From Heloderma charlesbogerti (Eukaryota > Chordata > Lepidosauria > Squamata > Helodermatidae), in NCBI GenBank assembly GCA_026122225.1, contig JANEZZ010002676.1, positions 248,001-312,000 of the forward strand: a stretch of 64,000 bases of DNA. The letters are read 5' to 3'. Position 1 is the first letter of the stretch. The number at the start of each line of letters is the position of its first letter. The notes under the pieces were generated by a model. The model worked only from the letters and a program-made list of their open reading frames with translations. It had not been told where the DNA came from and did not search any database. Positions 21,571 to 33,774 of this stretch are shown here, piece by piece. The translations under genes and the position numbers were made by a program.

Positions 21571-24500
21571 GGAGAAGGACATGGCAACCCACTCCAGTAT
21601 TCTTGCCAAGAAAACCCCATGGAACATATCACAAGGCTAAAAGATATGATGACGGAAGATGAGCCCCTCAGGTCGGAAGGTGTCCAATATACTACTGGGG
21701 CAGAGCAGAGGGAATTTCCAAGTAGTGCCAGAAACAGTGAAGCGGCTGGGCCAAAGCCAAAAGGACACTCAGCTGTGGATGTGTCTGGTGGTGAAAAGAA
21801 AATCCGATGCTGTAAAGAACAATATTGTTTAGGAACCTGGAATGTAAGATCAATGAATCAAGGTAAGCTGGAGGTGGTCAAACATGAGAGGGCAAGACTG
21901 AACATTGACATCTTGGGAATCAGCAAGCTAAAATGGACAAGCATGGGTGAATTTAATTCAGGTGACCATCGTATCTACTACTGTGGGCAAGAATCCTTTA
22001 GAAGAAATGGAGTAGCACTCACAGACAACAAAAGGGTGGGAAAAGCAGTACTGGGGTACAATCTCAAAAATGATAGAAAGATCTCAGTACAAATCCAAGG
22101 CAAACCATTCAACATCACAGTAATTCAAGTCTATGCCCCAACCACTGATGTCGAAGAAGCTGAGGTTGATTGGTTCTGTGAAGACCTACAACACCTTGTA
22201 GAACTAACAGCCAAAAAAGATGTCCTCTTCATCATAGAGGATTTGAATGCTAAAGAAGGAAGTCAAGAAATCACCGGGATAACAGGCAAGCATGGCCTTG
22301 GTGTACAAAATGAAGCAGGACAAAGGCTAATAGAGTTTTGCCAAGAGAACACGCTGATCATAGCAAACACTCTTTTCCAACAGCACAAAAGGCGACTCTA
22401 CACATGGACATCACCAGATGGTCAATATCGAAATCAGATTGATTATGTCCTTTGCAGCCAAAGATGGAGAAGCTCTATACAGTCAGTAAAAACAAGACCT
22501 GGAGCTGACTGTGTCTCAGATCATGAGCTTCTTATTGCAAAATTTCAGCTTAAATTGAAGAATGTAGGGAAAACCACTAAGCCGTTCAGTTATGACCTCA
22601 ATCATATCCCTTGTGAATATACAGTGGAGGTGAGGAATAGATTTCAGGGATTAGACATGATAGACAGAGTGCCTGAGGAACTATGGACGGAGGTCCATAA
22701 CATTGTTCAGGAGGCAGCAACTTAAACCATCCCAAAGAAAAAGAAATGCAAGAAAGCAAAGTGGCTGTCTGAGGAGGCTTTACAAGGAGCTGAGGAAAGA
22801 AGAGAAGTGAAAGGCAAGGGAGAAAGGGGAAGATATATCCAACTGAATGCAGAGTTCCAGAGAATAGCAAGGAGAGACAAGAAGGCCTTCTCAAATGAAC
22901 AATGCCAAGAAATCGAGGAAAACAACACAATGGGAAAGACTAGAGATCTCTTCAAGAAAATCGGAGATCTCAAGGGAACATTTTGTGCAAAGATGGGCAT
23001 GATAAAGGGCAAAGAAGGCAGGGACCTAACAGAAGCAGATGAGATTAAGAAGAGCTGGAAAGAATACACAGAAGAACTATACAGGAAAGATCTTAATGTC
23101 CCTGATAGCCATGATAGTGTGGTCACTGAACTTGAGCCAGACATCCTCGAGAGTGAAGTCAAGTGGGCCTTAGGAAGCATTAGTAACAACAAAGCTAGGG
23201 GAGATGACAGTATTCCAGCTGAGCTATTTAAAATCCTAAAAGATGATGCTGTTAAGGTGCTGCACTCAATATGCCAACAAATTTGGAACACTCAACAGTG
23301 GCCACAAGAATGGAAAAGGTCAGTTTACATTCCAATTCCAAAGAAGGGCAACACCAAAGAGTGTTCAAATTACTGCACAGTTGCGCTCATTTCACATGCC
23401 AGCAAGGTTATGCTCAAAATCCTACAAGCTAGGCTTCAGCAGAACCGAGAACTACCAGAAGTACAAGCTGGGTTTCAAAGAGGCAGAGGAAGTAGAGATC
23501 AAATCGCCAACTTTTGCTGGATCATGAGGAAAGCAAGAGAATTCCAGAAAAACATCTATTTCTGCTTCATTGACTATGCTAAAGCCTTTGATTGTGTGGA
23601 TCACAACAAACTGTGGCAAATTCTGAAAGAGATGGGGGTACCAGACATCCTTACCTGTCTCCTGAGAAACCTGTACAAGGGTCAAGAAGCAACAGTAAGA
23701 ACCACACATGGAACAACCGATTGGTTCAAAATTGGGAAAGGAGTACGACAAGGCTGTATATTGTCGCCCTGCTTATTTATCTTATATGCAGAGTACATCA
23801 TGAGAAACGCCGGGTTGGATGAATCACAGGTCGGAACTAAGATTGCCGGGAGAATTATCAACAACCTCAGATACGCAGATGATACCACCCTAATGGCAGA
23901 AAGCAGAGGGATCTAAAGAGCCTCTTGTTGAGCGTGAAAGAGGAGAGTGCAAAACTGGTTTGAAACTTAACATGAAAAAAATGAAGATCATGGCATCTGG
24001 CCCCATCACTTCCTTGCATATGGAAGGGGAAGAAATGGAAGCAGTGACAGATTTTATTTTCATGTGCTCCAAGATCACCACAGACAGTGACTGTAGCCAT
24101 GAAATTAAAAGATGCTTGCTCCTTGGGAGAAAAGCTATGGCAAACCTAGACAGCATAGTAAGAAGCAGAGACATCACCTTGCCGTCAAAGTTCCATCTAA
24201 TCAAAGCTATGGTTTTACCAGTAGTAACGTATGGCTGTGAGAGCTGGCCTATAAGGAAGGCTGAGCACCAAAGAATTGATGCTTTCGAACTGTGGTGCTG
24301 GAGAAGACTCTTATGAGTCCCCTAGACTGCATGGAGGACAAATCAGTCAATCCTAAAGGAAATGAACCCTGAGTGTTCATTGGAAGGACAGATCCTGAAG
24401 CTGAAGCTCAAATATTTTAGCCACCTAATGCGAAGAGAAAACTCTCTGGAAAAGACCCTGATGCTGGGAAAGACTGAAGGCAAAAGGAGAAGGGGACGGC

Positions 24501-24640
24501 AGAGGATGAGATGGCTAGATAGCATCACTGATGCAATGAATATGGACTTGAGCATGCTCCGGGAGAGAGCAGAGGATAGGAAGGCCTGGAGTGCTATGGT
24601 CCATGGGGTCACAAAGAGTTGGACACGACTGAATGACTGA
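21571..24640 (+). pseudogene. BovB ORF2, copy 2, three visible lesions
   Basis: Same endonuclease plus reverse transcriptase protein as copy 1. The frame is open 21562-22722, meets a TAA at 22723-22725 (CAA Gln in copy 1), and continues in the same frame to 23916. A frameshift just before 23916 moves the rest to another frame (23960-24313), which meets TGA at 24314 (CGA in copy 1) and goes on to 24640. Visible motifs: WNVRSMNQGKLEV, SDHELL, FIDYAKAFDCVDH, RQGCILSPCLF, YADDTTLMAES. The C-terminal region has a Cys/His-poor tail with RRENSLEKTLMLG and RAEDRKAW, the usual BovB end. Not functional as it stands. Confidence 0.92.
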
Positions 24641-24650
24641 ACAACAACAA
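21571..24650 (+). mobile_element. RTE-BovB LINE, copy 2, slightly 5' truncated
   Basis: Homology to copy 1 begins at CTGGAGAAGG (21571) and runs through the 3' end GACACGACTGAATGACTGAACAACAACAA. Compared with copy 1 it lacks roughly the first 130 bp. I saw no clear target duplication. Few lesions separate it from an open frame, so it is probably a fairly recent insertion. Confidence 0.93.
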
Positions 24651-26690
24651 ATCCCATTCCCATTTCACTGAACTACATGATTAGATCCAGCCTAAATTCC
24701 ACTAAGGCCATTAGGTTTCTGATTTGCTTTGGAACACATTCCTGAAAAGTCTAGTAATCAAATACCAAGAAATAGCATATATTCCACTGAAACCAAGTTG
24801 TGATGTTTGAATCCTGGAGGGGAAATTGCCCTCAAGTGATTCTCTGTGAGGAACCCCATCCATCAGGACTCTAAAATCCAAATGCCCAGATTTGGACCTC
24901 CTTCTCTGCCAGCAAGGATAATGAGTATTTAGTGGCAATAGCATGACACTAAATGGGCCAATCCACAAGCTTAATGATTAATCTTTGGCCTGGTTCTTAT
25001 TTTTGATAGGCAGCACAAAATGCCAACATACTTTCTTTAAAAAAAAAAATGCCCAAGCTTTTTAGCATGGTTAGAACAGGGGAACAAACTCAAAAATCAC
25101 TGGCTTCCAAGATGTAGTGGTCAATGTAGCACATCTTTATTAGTTTCTTTTTGTTGAAGGCATCAGAAACGACTGGCTGTTTCTGTCCAAAGTCTGTACG
25201 AATAGCCTGCTAAACCTGATTTATGAACAGCACTTTTATTATGGAAAGCTATAAAACTATCCAAATGTTCTGTAAATTGTTTCAGTTCTCTTTCATACTG
25301 GCGAGGCACTTTCTCTGCACTGTGGCTTTTGTATTGCTTTTTTCACTGTGATTCCAACCCACTCTATGAATCAGGATGTATTTAGAGGTACTCCGTTACA
25401 GAACATTCAGTTGTATTCACTGACAGCTCTATTAGCCTATAGAGACAATATCTGAAGAGAAGTGAAGCAAGCCTAGAAGAATGCCAAATGGTTACCTTCC
25501 CACTGGAGATTAAAAAAAAAAAATCCTGTAGGAAATGTACTGTGGAAAACAAGTCAGCTTATGTGAGGAGCTGATGGATGGACCACTTCATGATGTAATG
25601 ATTGCATGGAAATGTGCTACGAGTGAAAAAAAATGGAAGATAGTATCCATTTGAGAAATATTTCTAGCCTGGTGTTCCTACATGTGCTTGCTAGGTCTGT
25701 GCATCTTTCAGATAAGACAAAACCTGTAACTGAGTTGTGCTGCAAAAATTCAAGACTAGGAATGTTGTGAATGTGGGCTTCAAATCTCGGTGAGACATTT
25801 GAATTGAATTGAGCGTGACTGGTGCTCACCCCCATCCCCATTTCCATAAATATTAAACAAACAATCATAATCATAATATAGGTGTTCAGCCATTACAAAT
25901 GATAATGCATACATTTAGTTTGTACTGGGGTATCCCAGCTTGAGTCCAAGTTCTTCACGGAGCAACATGTATCATATTTTATACTTTTAACTGTAATCCA
26001 TCCAGAGAATGCTTGTTATTGCGTGCATTAGGAATATAATAAGCAACTAAATACAACAAAACAAAACACTGTCACTTATTTCTGGGTATTTCTCACTACC
26101 TGCATGCTGCCATTTCACATTAAGAGCTTTCATCCACTAGAGTTGATATGTGATTTTCATAAGGATGGGGAAATCACAAAATCAGTGAAGCTCAAATTCA
26201 TCGACGTTCTTTGAGTTCTACCTCAAACTCACTTTGCCTCATGTTATTTCTGTTCCTGATTATGAGCTTGTTGTTGTTATTATATTGGGAAAAGTGCACA
26301 TTTGGGTGCATATTTTTTAAAGTGCTCACCCAAAAGTTTGCTGTACCCCCATTGACTAAAGTGTGAAAATACATATTTTTAACCAAAATTATACATTTTT
26401 AAAATGCACATTTTCCCAAAGTGCACATTTTTTGAATGCAAACAGAAGCTCAGAAATATATGCGCATTAGCTGACAAATGTGCTAATGTTCACATTCAGG
26501 AGTGTGAATGGTGAACATTCTGGTAAAAGAATGAATCAAAACAAAACTCTTGTACACCACTAGATTTTCACAGTGTCGATCAGAATCATTGATGGACAGC
26601 ACATCCATATACATACTTGAGCTTGACTTACTTGTTCCTTAGGTTACCGAATGCAAAGCACAAACAGCTCACTAACAATAAATTCCTATA
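24651..26690. other. No gene recognised; old AT-rich repeat relics
   Basis: At about 26270-26530 there are repeated GTGCACATTT / AAATGCACATTTT blocks in both orientations, as in old MITE relics. No domain or RNA gene seen. Confidence 0.5.
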
Positions 26691-26706
26691 CCTGTCTACT
26701 CAGAAG

Positions 26707-27114
26707 TAGGGATGCCAGAGAAATTTGAGATTGACTAAAATGAGCTCAGATTTCTAGGAATCTGACCTGCACAATCTGCTGTGGAGTAACCCCCTCAGGC
26801 CACATGGAGTCCATGGATTTTCGGATGTTTTTTGTTTTTGTTTTACTTTCCTGAAATTTCAGCATATTTATTTGTAGGAAAATGTGGATGTTTCTGCTGA
26901 GGAAAAGTCTAATGGAACGGGGGACAATACACTAAATGTTATGCACTAAGATAAATGTTGTAAATTCTTATGAAACCACATATGTAATTATTTACGTATT
27001 TTTCTGCATGGGGGGGGGATTTGCATCTGTCTCTGAGGGGACAACAGAACAAAAGGCACCTGACAATCCGTGAAACACAGATGGAGCAGATTTTATCCAG
27101 TCCATACATCCCTC
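26707..27114. mobile_element. hAT-like MITE (~400 bp) with 8-bp target duplication
   Basis: Begins TAGGGATGCCAGAG and ends ATACATCCCTC. Flanks CTCAGAAG (26699-26706) and CTTAGAAG (27115-27122) match in 7 of 8 bases. It sits inside the CTACTCAGAAGTAAGTCC MITE, splitting it. A second copy of the same ~400-bp element, at 33740-35006, is in turn split by NPE-5; this copy is therefore the uninterrupted reference. No transposase. Confidence 0.8.
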
Positions 27115-27214
27115 CTTAGAAGTAAAGCCTGACTGAGTTGAATGGGCATTGCTTTCAGGTAAGCATGTACATAATTTCAGCCTAGGTAGTATAATGTAGA
27201 ACTGAAATATTGCT

Positions 27215-27535
27215 GTACATTTATTTATTACATGTATACTTTCCCTATGCATAAGAAATGCCAACGGAGCTAAAAATAGTAAAATCTACAATAAAAACAA
27301 CATTGAAAAATCAAATAAGAAAACATCATTAAACTACAGATTAAAATACAGAGCAGCAGAGAAAACAAATGGGTTCTATAGGCAAAATACCATTTTAAAT
27401 AGAAAGGTTTTTGCCTGCCAGTGGAAGGCCACCAACAAGGGGGCTAGACAACAAGCTTCTCTTAACAGGGAGTTCCAAATTCTGGCTGCAGCCACTGAGG
27501 GGGCCCTTTTTTGAGTTCCCGCCAAAGGGACATCA
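27215..27535 (-). pseudogene. LINE (L2/CR1 group) ORF2 C-terminal relic, 3' end
   Basis: The minus-strand translation has a broken run resembling the conserved C-terminus of L2-type reverse transcriptases: an A-P-S-V-A-A then IWNSL..RE and FHWQAKTFLF, matching FSVVAPTLWNSLPRE and ALKTWLFRQ of the LINE at 40745-41680. The 3' side is A-rich. It is very degraded. It probably belongs with 28770-29270, separated by later insertions (27540-28765). Confidence 0.6.
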
Positions 27536-27595
27536 GAGATTGGGTGGGTTCACACGTCATGCTAAGCCACCCTGCAAATAAGCCATGACAGACAA

Positions 27596-27952
27596 TCCAG
27601 AAAGGGGAGATATTGGCTCCCGGCCTTTCACAGCTCCTTTTCGGAGCAGTTATTGCAGTATCCACAGCAGTAACTGCTCCGCTGAAAAGTTGTTGGATAA
27701 TTTCCTACCAGTGCTCTCGCACAAGCGCAGAGGAGCAACTGACAGCTGCAGGGGACATTGTACCAAATCCACCCGTGTTCTCCTGCTCTGCCATGATTTT
27801 TGCCTGATTTCCCCATTCTGTCAAGAGCGACAGTAAGAATTTGTTGGTGTTGTTTAAGGTGAATGGAGCAATTACTGGTGTGGTTACTGCAGTAGCTGCT
27901 CTGAAAAGGAGCCACAAAAAGGTGGGGAGAGCCAATATCTCCCCTTTCTGGA
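27596..27952. mobile_element. Fold-back MITE with ~80-bp inverted repeats
   Basis: CCAGAAAGGGGAGATATTGG at 27596 pairs with CCAATATCTCCCCTTTCTGG ending at 27952. The arms go on through GGCTCCTTTTC and GAGCAG..ACTGCAGTA, with about 80 bp of near-complete pairing around a ~190-bp centre. No coding capacity. Confidence 0.8.
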
Positions 27953-28622
27953 CTTGTGGGAAACTCAGAGAAGTGTTGAATGGAAGGAGGATACTGATAA
28001 GTGTCAGTTCAACACTTAAGAGTGAGAGTTGTACATTGTGAAGTGGGAGATATTCTCCCCACCTCCCTTGCGTGCACTTACTGCTCTCGCATTTCCCCCT
28101 TTTCATTCTCCCCCTTTTCCCCCCTTGACTGCACAAATGGGCTCCTTCTCTCCCTTAGTATTATCTCTCCCCCCTGCCCCCACCACAGTCCGTGTCAGCT
28201 ATCTACAAATTAACCTATCTGCCATCTCACCTTGTCAGTTTCCTTGTACGTCACCTACTCCTCTTGGGCACTCCCATTGACAGCTGCAACATACAAGGAC
28301 ATTGACAAGGCAACTCTATACCTAACAGACAGGCAAAAGTATGCTCTTGTGCAACTATGAAAGAACAGGGAAACATAATAATAAAAACTTATGAACACAT
28401 TTGTGTACTCCCAAAGTACTGTGGGTTGTTTTTTTGGGGGGGGGGTTAAGGTGGTGAACAAGTGATGGTCCCTCCAAAATGCTGTTTGGGCATCAGTGTA
28501 GGGGCAGTCACTGGTGAGGGAGGCTGGAGGTGGCACTGGCGAGATTGTGAAGAGTGAAAAAGCCTCTTTTGCTGCTCTTGGCAAGCAGCAGTGTGCCTGA
28601 TTCTGGCAACCCAAAATAATTC

Positions 28623-28763
28623 CTGGGTTCAGATGACATGACAACCCACCATGGATATGAACAACCCTACAAAAGCCATGGGTTCTCTGTGTGGCTTGTT
28701 CATGAAAATTAAGCCACCTTGAGGAAAATGTGCCAGGTTTAGATGACACAGGCAAACCCAGGC
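28623..28763. mobile_element. MITE with TGGGTTCA-type ends
   Basis: Starts TGGGTTCAGATGACATGACA and ends TTTAGATGACACAGGCAAACCCA. Related to 54255-54480 and to the fragment at 27540-27590 (TGGGTTCACACGTCATG). Carries the CCACCATGG and AAGCCACC blocks typical of that family. Confidence 0.6.
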
Positions 28764-28769
28764 AAACCC

Positions 28770-29270
28770 AGTCATTGGCAGGACTGACAGGGGCACCTCT
28801 TTGAAATATTTCAACAGCCAGGCAGGTGCATATGGGAAAAGTGGATCCTTCAGGTAGCCAGGTCCTAAGCTGTTTAAGGCTTTATAGGTCATAACCAGCA
28901 CTTTGACTTGTGCCCAGGCCCCAGAAACAGATCAGCCACCAGTGTAACTGTTGTAACTTAGGAGTTACATGCTCTCTGTAACAGGCCAAGTCAACAAGCC
29001 TGGCTGCAACATTCTGAACCAGTGGAAGTCTCCAAACAGTCTTAGGCAGCCCCATGTAGACTGTATTGCACTAATCCAAATAAGACATAACTAAGGCATG
29101 TGACTGTCACAATGGCTAGATCCGACACCTCTAGGGTTGGGTGTAATAGGCGCAACACCCTCAGCAGGACAGAAGCAGTCCTCACCACTGCTGAAAAATC
29201 TGAGCATCCAGGTCTAGGAGTGAATCCAGGAGTACCCTCAAACACCAAACCTGCTTCCCCCTCACTTGGG
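28770..29270 (-). pseudogene. LINE (L2/CR1 group) ORF2 C-terminal relic
   Basis: The minus strand encodes MLVMTYKALNSLGPGYLKDP (end of the conserved domain; compare VLVLTFKTLYGSGPAYLKE at 41246 on) and, upstream in the protein, SAVVRTASVLLRVLRLLHP followed by a broken LEVSDLAIVT. Several frameshifts. The order of the blocks matches the L2 C-terminus at 40745-41536. Old dead copy. Confidence 0.75.
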
Positions 29271-29394
29271 GGAGTATGATTGAATAGGCAATTGTCTTAA
29301 CCGTGCATGAGCGTACATATCCAGTCACTGCTTTGTGTGCATGAACAACAATAGGGTGTAAAAGTCAGGTGCCCAGTCACCAGTGGTTCTTAAA

Positions 29395-29935
29395 ACTGTT
29401 GGTCCTAATACCTGAGTTGATCAAGAAGAAGGAGACAACTATCATCCACCTGATAGTTGTTTCATCTAGCTCATTTTGTCGAAGGCTTTGCTGAAGTCGA
29501 GGTATATTATGTCCACAGCATTCCCACAGACAGTCCACAAGGGAGGCTACCTGGTCAAAAAACAAGATCAGATTAGTCTGGCAGGGTTTGTTCTTAACAA
29601 ATCCATGTTGGCTTTGAGTAATCACTGCATTGTTTTCAAGGTGTTTACAGACTGACTGCTTTATAATCTGCTCCAGAATTTTCCCAGGGGTTGATGTCAG
29701 ACTGACTGGTCTGTAGTGCCCAGTTTCCTCCTTTTTGCTCTTTTTGAAGATAGGGACAATGTTAGCCCTCCTCCAGTCATCTGGCACTTCACCTGTCCTC
29801 CTTGATTTCTCAAAGATAAAAGACAGTGTTTCTGAATGTTTTTCTGCCAGTTCCTTTATTACCCTAGGATGCAGTTCATCTGGCCCTGGCCTTTTCTTTT
29901 GCTGTTGTATGGGACCTGGCCACTTCCTCCTCTTA
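29395..29935 (-). pseudogene. CR1 LINE reverse transcriptase fragment
   Basis: The minus strand has a frame 29787-29377 with DDWRRANIVPIFKKSKKEE, YRPVSLTSTPGKILEQIIKQ and VKNKPCQTNLI, collinear with the CR1 at 13340-13600. Further upstream in the protein an LHPRVIKELAEKHSETLS-like stretch lies at about 29810-29880. Both ends are lost and it has frameshifts. Confidence 0.85.
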
Positions 29936-30043
29936 ATAATTAATTTCTAATTGCAACTGACAGCCACTCATTGAGATAATGGTTTCCAAATTACAGGCTT
30001 ATGCCCTTGCTGATTCTGTTGAGCCCTGCCAGTGTCTTTCCCA

Positions 30044-30252
30044 AGTGGAGCCCACCACTTGTGGAACAGAGATTTAATGCTTCTGGGGGCAACTGGAAAT
30101 GAGTGAAAACAGTTGTTTCTGGAACAGGGCAAGCTGTGTTGATCTCACATAAGGGTTCCAACCTGTCCTGATCCAGAAATGAGCTTTTGCACTCATTTCA
30201 GAGCTTCCTCTAGGAAGCGTTAAATCTCTGTTGTGGAAGTGGTGGGTCCCAC
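30044..30252. mobile_element. ~210-bp MITE with 40-bp terminal inverted repeats
   Basis: AGTGGAGCCCACCACTTGTG at the left pairs with the right end ..AAGTGGTGGGTCCCACT; pairing continues through AACAGAGATTTAATGCTTC / GAAGCGTTAAATCTCTGTT. A few mismatches in 40 bp. No coding capacity. Confidence 0.8.
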
Positions 30253-31326
30253 TTCCACAATGGAATTGGCAGTACCCATCATTTGCACAGCAAAATCTGT
30301 GGAGCACAACAGAATTGGTGGGGGCATATGAGCTCTATTAGATGCTGCCCTATGATTTCCAGGTAAACTACCTCTAGCCCTTGAACTGTCTAGAATACTG
30401 TTAAGCACTGTCTGGAAAAATGGGTAGCAGGTAAGGAAGGGACTGAAACACACCATCAAGAAAATGATCTATCCTCTCACCTCCAGTCTCTTTCTCCTGC
30501 TTTATCCAAAGTCCCTCCTTGAAAATCTGTACATCTCCTAAATTTTACACATAAATTATTTTAAAGTTGACGACCAGGTGATATTCTTTTTCACTACAAC
30601 AAGGAGCTGTATCAAAACATGATGTGTAAGTTTTCCATTTCTACAGTTTTTGAGGTAAAAGAAAGAGTGACAGTATGTACTAAAATAAAATTATTTGAAT
30701 CTGAAAATAAACATATAATTTCTAGGTATGAAATCATTATTATATATTGTATCACCAACATCTTTCTTAGTTAAATGCTAAGTGTCAAAGAAAAACCTTT
30801 GACCATTTTTTTGTCCAAACATTTTGAATGACTAACAGCTAAATGCACAAACTGCTCTTAGTGTGGAACAACTCTGATATTCTATAGGAGAATAATAAAG
30901 ATGAAATATGCTTTCAAAGCAGTGTTCTGTAATGTGCAAACTGCTAGCCAAATACTGTAACATCTCTTTCTTTGGCATTTGTTCTAAACTTAGCAAACTA
31001 AACAGGATCCAAATGACTAAGGGATTCCATGAGAACTTCACAGGAAATATTAATTAAGACCTCACCATGTTACTCTTAGGTCTTATTTTTTAAAAGTAAT
31101 AGAAATATTCCTTGCTTTTCAGAAAATAATAGAGTTGCCAAACAAATAAATATTTGTTTATATATTCCACTAATATCAAATCGACATAGAGTTGAATTCT
31201 CATTTAAAGAGTTCAGCTTCATTGGGTTTGTGTACCTTAAGGGGAAAGTATCATTGGGCAAATGACATGAATACAATTTGGAATAATAATAAGAGGCATG
31301 GTAGAACGTCACCATCAGTCCTTGTT
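30253..31326. other. No gene recognised
   Basis: AT-rich sequence with chance frames only. No repeats or domains recognised. Confidence 0.5.
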
Positions 31327-31334
31327 TCAGAAAT

Positions 31335-32237
31335 TAAGGGTATCAGAGAATTTCTCCACAAATCTCCAGGAGGCCGAATGCCTACGCATTCGGCCCCCGA
31401 AATTAGTGTAGAAATGGTCCGCCCCCCCGCCCCCCCCGGAATGGGACTTACCTTTGGCAAATGTCCCTGGTGCTGGCAGCTCCCGGCAGTGGTTTGGTGG
31501 TGGTTCGGCGGCGGCGGCGGCAGCGGCGGCGGTGGCCGGTCTTCCGATCGGCTGCCACCGCCGCCATTTCCAAGTAAAACAAAAACAAAAACACAAGCAA
31601 ACGTGATAGGCTACGTAAAGATTTACGTAGCCTATCATGGCTAGATTTTCAAAAAACACTGTGATAGGCTACATAAATCCTTACGTAGCCTATCACGGCT
31701 GACGTTGAAAAAAAAAAGCGCATACGCAAATGGCGGTGCCCATGAGTGCCGCCATTTGCATTCCTTATTTGGGCACGTGTAGTCTACGTAAACATTTACG
31801 TAGACTACGGCAAAAATAAGGGCAACGCAAATAGCATTGCCCTTATTTTCGCCGTAGTCTACATAAATGTTTACGTAGACTACATGTGCCCAAATAAGGA
31901 ACGCAAATGGCGGCCCCCATGGGCGCCGCCATTTGCGTACATGCTTTTCCCCCCCCCCCAAAGTCAGCCATGATAGGCTACGTAAGGATTTATGTAGCCT
32001 ATCACGGCTGACTGCAGGGATACAAACGGTGGCGGCTACGGCCGCCGCCATTTGTGTCCTGGCCGGCGAGGAGGATTTGCAGCCAGAGGGATGGGGCGCC
32101 TCCCCCCCAGCCAGAATTTCGGCCAGAGGGACGGGGCGCCTCCCACCCCACCCAGAATTTCAGGGGAGGGACGGAGCGCCTCCCCCCCACTGCAAAGCAA
32201 GCTGCGGGATGAGGTAAGGGACTTTTGTCCATCCCTA
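31335..32237 (-). mobile_element. NPE-3, complete nested-palindrome element, perfect TSD
   Basis: 903 bp flanked by perfect 8-bp duplications TCAGAAAT (31327-31334 and 32238-32245). The type II end is on the left (TATCAGAGAATTTC, GGCCGAATGC, inverted donor GGGACTTACCTTTGG, then CGGC-rich). Modules: X 31603-31638, X 31662-31697, Y 31725-31760, X 31779-31808, Y 31818-31845, X 31853-31884, Y 31900-31938, X 31970-32003, Y 32022-32057. The type I end on the right has two to three GC-rich ~40-bp repeats, GAGGTAAGG and the terminal CCATCCCTA. Its left TIR is slightly degraded (TAAGGGTA). Confidence 0.93.
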
Positions 32238-32245
32238 TCAGAAAT

Positions 32246-32844
32246 ACAACATTTGCAAAACAACATCTGCAAACATTCGTAATTAAGCATCTTGTCATGT
32301 GACAATTCCAGAACAGCAAAGATAAACACATGTTGTACGACAGGATATAATAATTGGGGATTCGGAAGAAGACATTTAACTTCAAATAAGAGATAGTTAG
32401 AGATGGTTGCATGGGCCAGGAGACCAGCAGAAGCTATTTCAAGAACAAATCTTTAACAGTTGGGCCAGATCTACACCTTGTGTCATATCATTACGATCCC
32501 ATCATGGTGACGCTATATCCCTCTTGCACATTTATACCTCTTAGCACACACAATGACATTTGTTGCAGCATATTGGATAATGTGGAATAACAAGCAGGAA
32601 ATAATACTACAAAAGCAGTATATCAAATGTGCACAGTGCCCCAACAGTTATCAGTGCACCTCGATTCCGCTATAAAGCAGTAGTGTAGATCTAGCTTTGA
32701 TGAGTGAGAAAAATTTAATGCAATTGAAATGGGCTGGGATAAAATCAGTGACACACATTTTTGCCACATACTTTGCAAAGCCTAGATTTAAACAGTGAGG
32801 ATGGGTGAATCCTATCAATCCTGAGTTGGAAATAAACCCAATGG
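32246..32844. other. No feature recognised
   Basis: Spacer between NPE-3 and NPE-4. Nothing recognised. Confidence 0.5.
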
Positions 32845-32852
32845 GTCCATGC

Positions 32853-33655
32853 TAGGGGTGTATGAAACCCCACTTACCTTGCTCTGCTGGGGTCCGCGGG
32901 CAACCCAATCCTCCCCCGGAATCCTTGATGGGGGGGGAGATGATCTGTTCCACCCCCCCGGAATCCTTCCTGGCCAGCTCCACTCCGCGGCGTGTCTGCG
33001 GAGCTGGCAGCCAGGCAAATCCGCACCCAGGCTGCTGTGGACGCAAATGGCGTCCTGCATAGGGGACGCCATTTGCGTCACTGCTGTAGCTGTGATAGGC
33101 TACGTAAATATTTACGTAGCCTATCATGGCTAAAGCAGGGATGCAAATGGCGTAGTGGACGCCATTTGTGTCTAGGGATGTCAGAGAATTCCACCACGGA
33201 TCTCAGTGAGGCTGGATGCCAGTGCATTTGACCCCTCAAAATCCATGGTGGAATGAAGCCCCTGCCCCCCACAAAAGGCACGCGAAATGGAGCACTTATT
33301 TGCTGTCATCCGCGCTGACTTGTGAATGGTGGCCACGCTGTGGCCACCATTTGCTTCCTCATCATAGCTGTGATAGGCTACGTAAATACTTACTTAGCCT
33401 ATCATGGCTAAACATGATGCAAATGGCATCCCCTACGCAGGACACCATTCACAGCTGCACACCAGAGCAGCGGCCAGCAGCAGCTGGATCCGGACCGCCA
33501 GAGGCAGGTAGGATCTGGTCCGCGAGGACTTCACGGGGTGGCAGGGGGGTTACTCCATTCCTCCATGGACTCTGGGGATTCCTTTGCCAGATTCATGGAC
33601 TCCGTTTCTGCCATGGACTCACTGGATTCCTTTGCGGAATTCTCCACCATCCCTA
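32853..33655 (+). mobile_element. NPE-4, nested-palindrome element, B subtype
   Basis: Begins TAGGGGTGTATGAAA and ends CACCATCCCTA. Flanks GTCCATGC (32845-32852) and GTTCATGC (33656-33663) match in 7 of 8. A near-perfect 36-bp X module lies at 33092-33127 with one mismatch at the outer end. Y modules at about 33048-33079 and 33141-33170. An internal TAGGGATGTCAGAGAATTCC at 33173 looks like another type II end facing inward, followed by a second Y/X/Y run (33335-33450), so this may be two copies joined or nested with one end lost. Donor-like GGCAGGTAGG at about 33505. Confidence 0.8.
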
Positions 33656-33774
33656 GTTCATGCTTTAACACACACCCCGCAAAAGACTCAGGTAAAGACG
33701 GACACACTGATATGGATTTGACATTTTTCTAGTCTGCATTAGGGATGCTAGAGAAATTTGAGATGGATTAAAAT

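Noticed and set aside
21560..24665. Target duplication for BovB copy 2
   Set aside because: I found no convincing direct repeat of 6 bp or more at both ends.
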